A stretch of 20,556 nt of DNA from Bacillota bacterium. Its GTDB lineage: Bacteria; Bacillota; Clostridia; DSM-8532. The notes beneath the pieces are model-generated. The model was given only the letters and a program-made list of their open reading frames with translations, was not told the origin of the DNA and ran no database searches. The DNA lies in assembly GCA_023440865.1 (NCBI GenBank), contig JAEXRM010000166.1, forward strand, positions 1 through 20,556. The letters run 5' to 3'. Each line of letters begins with the position of its first letter. Within the stretch, counting starts at the first letter, position 1. A program made the translations under genes and the position numbers. Of this stretch, positions 14,186-20,556 are shown one piece after another.

Positions 14186-15385
14186 ATGAAAAAACAGGAA
14201 TCCCGGTCCACGCTGTGGACACCGACCTTCATCAGCCTGCTGGCGCTCGGCACGATCACGTCCACATCGTTCTACATGATGTCCCCGATCCTTTCGAAGT
14301 ACAGCGTGCTGCTGGGCGCGACGCTGTCGCTGGCAGGCGTCATCGCCGGCCTTTTCTCGATCACGGCCCTGGTGGTGCGGCCTTTCGGGGCGGTGCTGGT
14401 GGACCGCATCAACAAGAAGGCCGTCCTCACCGGTGCTGTCGCCGTGATGGGTCTGGCCGCGCTGGGGTATTCCGTCTCGGAAAACCTCGTGCTGCTGGTA
14501 CTGTTCCGCATCCTGCACGGATCCGCCTTCGCGGTCAGCGGCACCGCGTCCTCGGCGCTCATCGCGTCCATCGTGCCACGGGAACGCCTCGGCGAGGGCA
14601 TCGGCTACTACGGCATGGGCAACATCATCGCGACGGCGATCGGCCCGAACATCGGCATCCTTGTCTCGAACACGCTCGGGTACCGCATCGACTTCATCCT
14701 TTCGGGCGCGTTCCTGCTGGTGGCTGCCCTGTTGATGAGCCGCATCCCGTATGCGGGCACCGGGGCCGCCTTCTCGCCGGAGAGCTTCCGCGGGGTGCGC
14801 CTGCGCGACCTGATTGCACCCGAGGTGCTGCCCCTGGCCATGCTCGGCGGCGCGTTCTCGTTCACCAACGGCATTGTGAGCACCTTTCTGGTGCAGGTGG
14901 GCGAGACGCGCGGCATCGGCAGCATCGGGCTGTACTTTACCGTCATGGCGGTGTGCCTGTTTTTCGTGCGGCCATTGACGGGCAAGCTGTCAGACCGCAA
15001 GGGGTTGGCGTTCATCCTGTACCCGGCCCTCGCGCTGGTTGCCGTGGAAGGGATCCTGCTGTCCCGGGCGTCGGTGCTGTGGGTCGTGCTGCTGGCCGCG
15101 GTGGCAAAGGCGTTCGGTCAGGGTGCCGCACAGCCCTCCATCCAGGCGGCGTGCATGAAAAAGCTCGACCCTTCGCGCGGCGGGGTGGCGGCCGCCACGT
15201 TCTTCATCGGCGCGGACATCGGCCAGGGATTTGGCCCGATGATCGGCGGTGCGATCTCGGAGCATTTCGGTTATGATGCCATGTTCCTCGTCTGCGCGGG
15301 ACTGATGGCGGTCGGCGCACTTGCCTTTGCGAACCGGGCCCGTTTCGGTTTCGGAAAGCCTGTCGGCGGCACGGAGGCGGCCTGA
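14186..15385 (+). CDS. MFS transporter
   Basis: A 399-aa integral membrane protein with about 12 hydrophobic segments and no signal peptide. The major facilitator loop motif between helices 2 and 3 appears as RPFGAVLVDRINKKAV (residues 66-81), and a second copy at RPLTGKLSDRKG in the C-terminal half marks the six-plus-six repeat. Length and pattern fit the drug/metabolite exporter type (DHA1-like) more than sugar porters, but direction and cargo cannot be read from sequence. The ATG has GAGG about eight bases upstream. The 117-bp gap before it has no clear promoter, so transcription likely comes from the upstream hydrolase-esterase genes. Confidence 0.92.
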   Translation: MKKQESRSTLWTPTFISLLALGTITSTSFYMMSPILSKYSVLLGATLSLAGVIAGLFSITALVVRPFGAVLVDRINKKAVLTGAVAVMGLAALGYSVSENLVLLVLFRILHGSAFAVSGTASSALIASIVPRERLGEGIGYYGMGNIIATAIGPNIGILVSNTLGYRIDFILSGAFLLVAALLMSRIPYAGTGAAFSPESFRGVRLRDLIAPEVLPLAMLGGAFSFTNGIVSTFLVQVGETRGIGSIGLYFTVMAVCLFFVRPLTGKLSDRKGLAFILYPALALVAVEGILLSRASVLWVVLLAAVAKAFGQGAAQPSIQAACMKKLDPSRGGVAAATFFIGADIGQGFGPMIGGAISEHFGYDAMFLVCAGLMAVGALAFANRARFGFGKPVGGTEAA

Positions 15386-15467
15386 GTCTCCTGTCTGCGC
15401 GCATGACCTGAGTCCCTGGCTTGATCCTTCCCTTGAGTCATCCGCCGCCATTTGGCAATCCCGTGAA

Positions 15468-15524
15468 AAGGACGCCTTCCGCTGTCCCGTCTCCCTGGGG
15501 AGAGGATGCGCGAAAGGCGTCCTT
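15468..15524. terminator. Bidirectional terminator between the MFS and GH51 genes
   Basis: AAGGACGCCTT (15468-15478) pairs perfectly with AAGGCGTCCTT (15514-15524). An inner hairpin with TCTCC/GGAGA arms fills the loop. The minus-strand side ends in TTTT, and the plus-strand side in TTGTTT, so both convergent genes can use it. Confidence 0.8.
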
Positions 15525-15551
15525 GTTTCAGCTCCTGCGGGAATCCGCCGT

Positions 15552-17171
15552 TTACGCCTTCGGGGCGCGACCCAGACGGATCATGTTGAAGGAGAGGGGT
15601 TTGAGGTTGGTCTCGATGAAGCCGTCATCGAGCCGGGTGTCGCGATTGAGGGCGGGCCGGATGCTGTCGGGCGTCTCGAAGGAGTTCGACGCCTCCAGAT
15701 CCTCGCTGTGCAGCTCCACATGCTCGATGAGCCGATAGCCCCCGAAGCCGCGGACGTCCATGCGCGTCGCGACGGCATCGGCCGGATCGCGGTTGACCAG
15801 GAAGACGCGCAGCTCGCCGCTTTCCTCGTCCATGACGGCGGCGGCCTCGATGGCCTGCACGCCTTCATAGGCCGGGCACTGTGCGAACTCGTCGACGGCA
15901 TAGCCGGGGACGTCGAACATGGGGCCGCTGACGGACGGCAGCAGCGAGATGCCGCGACCGTACCGGTTCATCAGCAGGTAGGGATAGTAGGTCGCGGTAC
16001 GCCACACATGCTCGTTGTCAAAGGCGATCGCATTGCGGATGCCGCCGGTCATGCAGCCGATCTTGATGCGGTCGGCGTGTCGCAGCAGCGTCATGATGAT
16101 CGAGGATGCCGCCAGCGCCCCGAGCATCTGGTTGCGCTTGAAGAAGGCGGGCGTGTCGCTGTTGCGCGCATTCGGATCGAAGAAGCGCACCTCGTGCTCC
16201 TTGCCGTTGGCCGTGAAGACATCGGAGGGTACGATGCCGTTGCTGGCCGGCCGCACGGGCTTGCCGGGCTTGTACATGGCGGCGTACTCGTCGAAGGAGA
16301 GCATCATGGTCTTGCTGCTGCGCCGGCGCGACTTCATGTAGTCGCAGACGGAAAGCTCGGTGCGGATGTAGGCTTCGAACTCGGAGGAGGCGTTCATCAG
16401 CGCGCCGATATCGCCGACCGGCGCGGCGTGGTAGTGGTGCAGCGACACATAGTCGACGCTGTCGTAGCATTCCTCCAGCACATCGACATCCCACTTCGGG
16501 TAGGTGGCGAGGTACGGGGAGCAGGAAACGCAGGCGACGGTTTCGATGGTGGGATCCATCCACTTGACCGCCTTCGAGGTTTCGTGCGCGAGCACGCCAT
16601 ACCCGTGCGGATCCTTCTCCCAGGAACGGATCTGCCAGGGTCCGTCCATCTCGTTGCCCAGATACCAGATCTTCACGCCATACGGGTCGGCGTGGCCGTT
16701 CTTTTTGCGCAGGTCCGACCAGTAGCTGCCGCCGGGGTGGTTCGTGTACTCGACGCAGGCGATGGCGTCGTTGATGTCTCCGGTGCCGAGGTTGAGCGTG
16801 TAGAGCGGCTCCACGCCGGCACGGCGGGCCCATTCGAGGTATTCGTCGTGGCCGAACTGGTTGGTTTCATACTGCCGCCAGGCCAGGTCGATGCGGGTCT
16901 TGCGCAGGTCCTTCGGTCCGATCGAGTCCTTCCAGTCCCAGCCCGAAACGAAGTTGCCGCCCGGCAGGCGCACGGCGGACATGCCGAACTCGCGCACCTC
17001 GCGCAGGATATCTTTCCTCATCCCCAGCTCGTCGGCTTCGGGGTGCGCCGGGTTGTAGATGCCACCGGAGATCCAGGGGCCGATGGGTTCGAGAAACGCG
17101 CCAAAGAGACGATCTTCCACCTTGCCGATACGATAGTCCGGCGAGAGAGTGACATGGGCCTTTTTGCTCAT
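15552..17171 (-). CDS. abfA: Alpha-L-arabinofuranosidase (GH51)
   Basis: A retaining glycoside hydrolase releasing terminal alpha-L-arabinofuranose from arabinan or arabinoxylan oligosaccharides. The 539-aa protein has the GH51 layout: a (beta/alpha)8 barrel with acid/base Glu174 in WYLGNEMDGPW and nucleophile Glu295 in LSFDEYAAMY (close to Glu175 and Glu294 of the Geobacillus enzyme), followed by a C-terminal beta domain from about residue 390. VRLPGGNFVSGWDW (68-81) is another family signature. No signal peptide is present, so it works inside the cell on imported oligosaccharides. The ATG at 17171 has AAAGGA eight bases upstream. It is divergent from a LacI regulator, with an inverted repeat just after its predicted start point. 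Confidence 0.95.
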   Translation of the reverse strand: MSKKAHVTLSPDYRIGKVEDRLFGAFLEPIGPWISGGIYNPAHPEADELGMRKDILREVREFGMSAVRLPGGNFVSGWDWKDSIGPKDLRKTRIDLAWRQYETNQFGHDEYLEWARRAGVEPLYTLNLGTGDINDAIACVEYTNHPGGSYWSDLRKKNGHADPYGVKIWYLGNEMDGPWQIRSWEKDPHGYGVLAHETSKAVKWMDPTIETVACVSCSPYLATYPKWDVDVLEECYDSVDYVSLHHYHAAPVGDIGALMNASSEFEAYIRTELSVCDYMKSRRRSSKTMMLSFDEYAAMYKPGKPVRPASNGIVPSDVFTANGKEHEVRFFDPNARNSDTPAFFKRNQMLGALAASSIIMTLLRHADRIKIGCMTGGIRNAIAFDNEHVWRTATYYPYLLMNRYGRGISLLPSVSGPMFDVPGYAVDEFAQCPAYEGVQAIEAAAVMDEESGELRVFLVNRDPADAVATRMDVRGFGGYRLIEHVELHSEDLEASNSFETPDSIRPALNRDTRLDDGFIETNLKPLSFNMIRLGRAPKA

Positions 17172-17223
17172 CGGTGCCGTCCTTTCCTGTTGCCGCTCCG
17201 GCGGTGGGCCGGAGCGGTTTCTC

Positions 17224-17242
17224 GGTTGCACATCGTGCAGCC
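17224..17242. promoter_or_regulatory. Candidate LacI-family operator of the GH51 gene
   Basis: GGTTGCAC-ATC-GTGCAGCC is an inverted repeat with 8-bp arms and one mismatch, centred just downstream of the predicted minus-strand start point. This is a standard repressor position. The divergent LacI-type regulator is the natural candidate to bind it. Confidence 0.6.
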
Positions 17243-17250
17243 ACAATATC

Positions 17251-17279
17251 GTTTTAGCACAAACGGACGGTGGGAACAA
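17251..17279 (-). promoter_or_regulatory. Predicted promoter of the GH51 gene
   Basis: The minus strand shows TTGTTC (17274-17279), a 17-bp spacer and TAAAAC (17251-17256). Both boxes match the consensus only partly (four of six each), leaving room for repression or activation. Confidence 0.45.
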
Positions 17280-17284
17280 GTCAT

Positions 17285-17314
17285 TTGACAGGGACTTTCA
17301 ACGTTGGATATAGT
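17285..17314 (+). promoter_or_regulatory. Promoter of the LacI-family regulator gene
   Basis: A perfect TTGACA (17285-17290), an 18-bp spacer and TATAGT (17309-17314). Its -35 lies back to back with the GH51 -35, only five bases away. Confidence 0.75.
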
Positions 17315-17381
17315 GGAGATCGGCAAAACATGACAGCATCCGCGCGCACGAGGCTCCCGATCCGGCTCCACGCGCGGTTTG

Positions 17382-17439
17382 GAAGGGCACCCACATGCCC
17401 GGTATGATGAGAAGGGCACCCGCATGCCCGGTATGACAA
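17382..17439 (+). repeat. 29-bp tandem duplication in the regulator leader
   Basis: Two copies (17382-17410, 17411-17439) agree at 25 of the first 26 positions. Each copy contains GAAGGG, then CACCC(A/G)C, then ATG, which is a ribosome-site-plus-start arrangement. Each also has a small hairpin with arms GGGCA/TGCCC. The ATG of copy 1 (17395) opens a 13-codon reading frame ending at TGA 17434-17436. The ATG of copy 2 (17424) is in frame with the regulator. Confidence 0.85.
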
Positions 17440-17456
17440 AAAGCAAAGGGGCGTCC

Positions 17457-18548
17457 ATGGCCAAGACAAGCATCCGCGTGATCGCGGAGAACCTCAGCCT
17501 CTCACCCGGCACCGTGTCCATCGTCCTCAACGGGCGCGGTGACGAAATGCGCATCGCCCAGAAAACGCAGGAACGCATCTGGGAGGAGGCAAAGAAGCTG
17601 GGATACCAGCCCAACATCCATGCCCGGCGGCTGCGGCAGAAGGCGACGGGCAACGACACCGCCATCATTGGCGTGCTGTGGCCCTCCCGCTATTCGTCCG
17701 ACATGCTGGTGCGTTTTTTCGAGGGCATCCAGGAAGCCATTCTCGAGGACAGCGCCGATGTCGAGGTCGTATACCGGCCCTACCATTACGGCGAGGTCGA
17801 CACCATCGGCGAGGTATTCCGGAACAACCTGTTCAACGGGGTCATCGTGGTGGGAGCCTCCGACAGCGATGTCGAGTTCATCCGCAGCCAGAGCTGCAAC
17901 ATGCCCATCGTCTTCTTCAACCGGCAGAACGACAGGCACAGCTCCGTGTGCACCGACGACTACGGCGCCGGTGTGAAGGTGGCCGAGCTGTTTCATGCCC
18001 GCGGGCATCGCAACGTGTGCTTCGTTGAGACCGACCTGGCCATGCGGCATCTATCCGTACGCAAGCTCGGCTTCATGGATGCCTGCCAGCGGCTGGGCCT
18101 GCATGTCGTTCCGGAAACGCCCATCCGCGTCGGATCTTCCGAGGAGGGCGGTTGTGAAGCGGCGCATCGCATGCTGGCCATACCGGAACGGCCCACCGCT
18201 GTCTTTTTCGTGCACGGGGTCATGGCCGCAGGCGCGCTGTCCGTGTTTGCCGGTCAGGGCGTCCGTGTGCCGGAGGACATCGAGGTCCTGGGCTATGGCG
18301 ACACGATGCTCAACCGCATGCTGCGTCCCGGCCTGTCGGTGCTCGACCTGCCGGTGGAGCGCATCGTAAAGAAATGCATCGAGCTCATCCTGGAAATGAT
18401 CAACGGCCACATTCTCCAGCCGGTCACCGTGTACGAGGATACCGGTCTGGTCGTGCGCGGCAGCTGCGGCGGGTTTCCCGAGTCGCCCGGGCCGGTTCCT
18501 CCACAAGCCAAATCCGCTTCCGGATTGGGAAAACGCCGGCGGGGGTAA
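17457..18548 (+). CDS. LacI-family transcriptional regulator
   Basis: A 363-aa sugar-responsive DNA-binding protein. The N-terminal helix-turn-helix spans about residues 4-24 (TSIRVIAENLSLSPGTVSIV), and the hinge helix around 47-60 reads KKLGYQPNIHARRLR. Residues 68-340 form the periplasmic-binding-protein-like effector domain, with VLGYGDTMLNRML near 280 equivalent to the usual 'xxGFDD' segment. The start at 17457 gives the normal 4-5 residues before the helix-turn-helix and has AAAGGGG upstream; an in-frame ATG at 17424 with AAGGG is a real alternative that adds 11 residues. It is divergent from the GH51 gene, so it probably represses arabinofuranosidase and responds to arabinose or an oligosaccharide. 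The C-terminal 20 residues are an unstructured basic tail. Confidence 0.93.
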   Translation: MAKTSIRVIAENLSLSPGTVSIVLNGRGDEMRIAQKTQERIWEEAKKLGYQPNIHARRLRQKATGNDTAIIGVLWPSRYSSDMLVRFFEGIQEAILEDSADVEVVYRPYHYGEVDTIGEVFRNNLFNGVIVVGASDSDVEFIRSQSCNMPIVFFNRQNDRHSSVCTDDYGAGVKVAELFHARGHRNVCFVETDLAMRHLSVRKLGFMDACQRLGLHVVPETPIRVGSSEEGGCEAAHRMLAIPERPTAVFFVHGVMAAGALSVFAGQGVRVPEDIEVLGYGDTMLNRMLRPGLSVLDLPVERIVKKCIELILEMINGHILQPVTVYEDTGLVVRGSCGGFPESPGPVPPQAKSASGLGKRRRG

Positions 18549-18598
18549 GTACGGTGCAGGGGCCTGCCGGGTGATGCGGGCCGACGGAGGAGACATCC

Positions 18599-18976
18599 AT
18601 GTTTGACGAAAGGGAATCTGCATCAACCGCAACGGAAAAGCAAGCAGGCGACCGGCCCGTCTTGCTGGCCAGTATCCGGGATGGCCTGGAAGCCGGCATG
18701 GTCGAGTCGCTGTTGAACGAACATGGCATCCCCGTGCTGCGGAAGTATCCGCAAACCGGGCAGGTGCTGCACTTGATCATGGGCACCTCGCTGTATGGCA
18801 CCGAACTGCATGTGCCGGCGGACCGGTTTGACGAGGCGTACGCCCTCCTCGAGGGCATCGGCGTGTTCGCCGCGCCGGACGACACGGATGGCGTCGGCGA
18901 GGCGGAGCCGGAGGAATGGCGCGCGGAGGCGGCCGATGCGTCCGGCCCGGACAAGACGGACGGGGAGGAGCCTTGA
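18599..18976 (+). CDS. DUF2007 family protein
   Basis: A small acidic 125-aa protein. Residues 20-90 match the DUF2007 'putative signal transducing protein' family: LLASIRDGLEAGMVESLLNE, then GIPVLRKYP and a final ELHVPADRFDEAYALLE. The fold is ferredoxin-like in solved relatives; the biochemical role is unknown. The C-terminal 35 residues are a disordered acidic tail rich in Asp, Glu and Ala. GGAGGAG lies about eight bases before the ATG. The stop codon overlaps the ATG of the following Nudix gene (TGATG), so the two are translationally coupled. The 50-bp gap after the regulator gene has a small GCAGG/CCTGC hairpin without a T-run, so read-through from the regulator is possible. Confidence 0.85.
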   Translation: MFDERESASTATEKQAGDRPVLLASIRDGLEAGMVESLLNEHGIPVLRKYPQTGQVLHLIMGTSLYGTELHVPADRFDEAYALLEGIGVFAAPDDTDGVGEAEPEEWRAEAADASGPDKTDGEEP

Positions 18977-19551
18977 TGCGCCCGATGACACAGGCACAGC
19001 TGGCCGGACACATCCGCGCGCACCGGCCCTTCAACCCGCAGGAGGCGGAGGACCAGCGGGTCATGCTGCGCCTGCTCGACACCTGGGACGACCTGCTCGG
19101 GCGCGCCAACCCCGTGGCCCATTTCACCGGTTCCGCCTGGATTGTGAACCGGGCGCGCACGAAGACCCTGCTGGTGCATCACGACCTGTACCGCTCATGG
19201 GCATGGACGGGCGGCCACGCCGACGGCGAGGCGGACCTGCTGTCCGTGGCCATGCGCGAGGCCCTTGAGGAAACAGGCCTGAAGGCGGTTGTGCCGATCC
19301 TTCCCGACATCGCGACCATCGACATCCTGCCGGTCTGGAGTCACGTCAAGCGCGGGCGTTTCGTGGCGTCGCACCTGCACCTGAATGCCGCATACCTGCT
19401 CGAGGCGGACGAGAACGATCCGCTGACGGTGCGGGAGGGTGAGAACAGCGGTGTGAAGTGGGTGCCGCTCGACGAGGTGGACCGGTATTCGTCGGAACCG
19501 GACATGTACCCGGTCTATGAGAAGCTGACGCGGCTGTTGGCCGGCAGGTAA
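18976..19551 (+). CDS. Nudix hydrolase with variant Nudix box
   Basis: A 191-aa Nudix protein. The box region at residues 79-102 has the strong second half REALEETGL (Arg94, Glu95, Glu98, Glu99), which carries the metal-binding glutamates. The first half GGHADGEADLL places its acidic residues one position off the G-x5-E-x7 rule, a pattern that I recall in a recurring Bacillota subgroup with 'GGHADG'. The N-terminal 45 residues form a helical lead-in (FNPQEAEDQRVMLRLLDTWDDLL). The start at 18976 overlaps the previous stop and has GGAGGAG about six bases upstream; ATG 18985 is an alternative. The substrate is unknown. A hairpin terminator about 70 bp downstream ends the unit. Confidence 0.88.
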   Translation: MRPMTQAQLAGHIRAHRPFNPQEAEDQRVMLRLLDTWDDLLGRANPVAHFTGSAWIVNRARTKTLLVHHDLYRSWAWTGGHADGEADLLSVAMREALEETGLKAVVPILPDIATIDILPVWSHVKRGRFVASHLHLNAAYLLEADENDPLTVREGENSGVKWVPLDEVDRYSSEPDMYPVYEKLTRLLAGR

Positions 19552-19620
19552 GCGCCGGCCTCGGACCAATCGGCACAGCAGGGACGAGAGGTGCTGCTCG
19601 GCCTCTTGCAGGCTGATGCG

Positions 19621-19652
19621 GGGGCGTGGATCCGTGCGATCCATGCCCCTTT
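19621..19652 (+). terminator. Terminator of the DUF2007-Nudix unit
   Basis: A 12-bp stem, GGGGCGTGGATC (19621-19632) with GATCCATGCCCC (19638-19649), including one G-T wobble. It has a 5-nt loop and only TTT after it. The stem is strong and the T-run short. Confidence 0.65.
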
Positions 19653-19764
19653 GTGCAGGCATGCCGCATGTGCGCTCCGTTTCCCGCGGGCCTGACATGT
19701 GGTGGCGCCTGATGCAGACAGGACACGGCAGGGCAAGCGTATGTGGAACAGGGGACGCGCCATC

Positions 19765-19773
19765 TGCTATACT
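19765..19773 (+). promoter_or_regulatory. Extended -10 promoter of the hemolysin III gene
   Basis: TGCTATACT (hexamer TATACT at 19768-19773) is a good extended -10. The -35 region (GGAACA) is weak. The start is predicted near 19780. Confidence 0.6.
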
Positions 19774-19887
19774 GGCGGGGACGAACCGGCTGGTCGCGTG
19801 CGGCCTGCAGGCGTCGCACCCCCATCCGCCCCGTATGGATTGCCGCGGTGCGCGGGCGATGGATGGCGACAATACAGGAGGACAAGC

Positions 19888-20529
19888 ATGAAGAAGATCT
19901 ACCTGCAGAGTTTCGGCGAGGAAGTCGCCAATGCCGTGTCTCATGGCGCCATGGCCTTTCTGGCGCTGCTGTTCATACCGGTCGCATCGGTGGTGGCCTT
20001 TGCTCGCGGCGACGTGCTCGACAGTGTCGCGATCAGTGTCTTCTCTGTCTCCATCTTCCTGATGTTCCTGGGCTCCTGCCTGTACCATGCCATGGCCAAG
20101 GACTCGAAGCACAAGGAGATCTTCCACATCCTCGACCACAGCTTCATCTATGTGGCCATTGCCGGCAGCTACACGCCCATCGCGCTTTCGGTGCTCGGCG
20201 GGTGGCAGGGCTGGCTGGTGTTCGGCATCCAATGGGCCATGGTTGTCTTCGGGGTCCTCCACAAGAGCCTCTCCAGCCATCGGATCTCGCCGAAGCCGAG
20301 TCTGGCGATTTACCTCATCATGGGTTGGACGGTCGTGCTGTTTTTCCCGCTGTTCCTTGCCAAGGCGCAGATCGGTCTGCAGCTGCTGCTGCTTGCCGGT
20401 GGCATTTCCTATACCGTGGGAGCCGTTTTCTATGCCAAGAAGGGCTTCAAGTACCATCACCTGGTCTGGCACCTGTTCGTGGGACTTGGTGCCGCGCTCC
20501 ATGCAATCGGCATCGTGTTCTTTTTTTAA
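19888..20529 (+). CDS. Hemolysin III family membrane protein (YqfA/PAQR-like)
   Basis: A 213-aa integral membrane protein with about seven hydrophobic helices. It belongs to the HlyIII/PAQR-like family, whose members carry a buried zinc site and are suspected membrane hydrolases. Matching residues are His67 in CLYHAMAK, Asp83 in HILDHSF, and His191 and His195 in YHHLVWHLF. The conserved opening EEVANAVSHG with His19 and the stretch YVAIAGSYTP are also typical. The haemolysin label comes from one Bacillus cereus protein and need not describe function here. The start has AGGAGG six bases upstream. It has its own promoter after a terminator and appears to be a single-gene unit; only 27 bp follow in the window. 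Confidence 0.95.
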   Translation: MKKIYLQSFGEEVANAVSHGAMAFLALLFIPVASVVAFARGDVLDSVAISVFSVSIFLMFLGSCLYHAMAKDSKHKEIFHILDHSFIYVAIAGSYTPIALSVLGGWQGWLVFGIQWAMVVFGVLHKSLSSHRISPKPSLAIYLIMGWTVVLFFPLFLAKAQIGLQLLLLAGGISYTVGAVFYAKKGFKYHHLVWHLFVGLGAALHAIGIVFFF

Positions 20530-20556
20530 GCGCCGGGGGGAGGCTTCCAGGTAATT

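Larger units (their letters stand above)
19552..19887. other. Intergenic region before the hemolysin III gene
   Basis: This 336-bp gap has no convincing gene: the minus-strand frames here lack ribosome sites and family matches. It holds the Nudix terminator, an extended -10 promoter and a leader of about 110 nt. The leader contains GTGCG-GCCTGCAGGC-GT-CGCAC (about 19798-19819), a perfect 10-bp palindrome flanked by complementary arms. No known riboswitch is recognised. Confidence 0.6.

Noticed and set aside
19515..19763. Possible remnant of a minus-strand gene in the gap after Nudix 2
   Set aside because: Segments such as SLQEAEQHLSSLL look protein-like, but there is no start signal or family match and the region is explained by a terminator and a promoter.
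19195..20502. Long minus-strand frame opposite Nudix 2 and hemolysin III
   Set aside because: Both plus-strand genes are well supported with motifs and ribosome sites. The minus frame lacks a start signal and resembles no family.

Overview
The window is GC-rich (about 60-65% by eye) and densely coded, with strong AGGAGG-type ribosome sites and several extended -10 promoters. It carries a HelD-type helicase, a hemolysin III/YqfA protein, a DUF2007 protein, a LacI-family regulator and intracellular GH65 and GH51 enzymes. Together these suggest a high-GC member of the Bacillota, possibly an Erysipelotrichaceae-like gut commensal. The phylum is inferred from gene content; the family is a guess.

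Layout. (1) 62-3355: a divergent maltose-use pair, maltose phosphorylase (GH65, minus) and beta-phosphoglucomutase (plus). They are separated by 342 bp that holds two near-consensus sigma-A promoters, each with a different perfect palindrome at or just after its start point. (2) 3404-7253: a bidirectional terminator, then a minus-strand pair made of a HelD-like UvrD/Rep-type helicase and an unusual fusion of an N-terminal 'YHGS' domain to a Ham1/ITPase-like domain. (3) 7314-9598: a Nudix hydrolase, tail-to-tail with an APH-like kinase, whose promoter is back-to-back with that of a histidine phosphatase. (4) 9699-11087: a lipoprotein with a 12-bp in-frame minisatellite. (5) 11247-15385: a plus-strand cluster of alpha/beta hydrolase, PHB-depolymerase/feruloyl-esterase-like protein, DUF3237 protein and MFS transporter. 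(6) 15552-18548: GH51 alpha-L-arabinofuranosidase (minus) divergent from a LacI-family regulator (plus). (7) 18599-20529: DUF2007 protein, Nudix hydrolase and hemolysin III membrane protein.

How the genes work together. GH65 splits maltose with phosphate into glucose and beta-glucose-1-phosphate, and PgmB turns the latter into glucose-6-phosphate. GH51 releases arabinose from imported arabino-oligosaccharides. Its neighbouring LacI regulator probably binds the inverted repeat downstream of the GH51 promoter. The esterase/hydrolase/MFS cluster next door could remove ester-linked groups from the same kind of plant oligosaccharide, but that is inference. No mobile element, CRISPR array, tRNA or rRNA was seen. 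I found no clear new defence or biosynthetic system. The most unusual items are the YHGS-Ham1 fusion, a duplicated translation-start region before the LacI gene, and a terminator-like hairpin placed directly after the promoter of the first Nudix gene.
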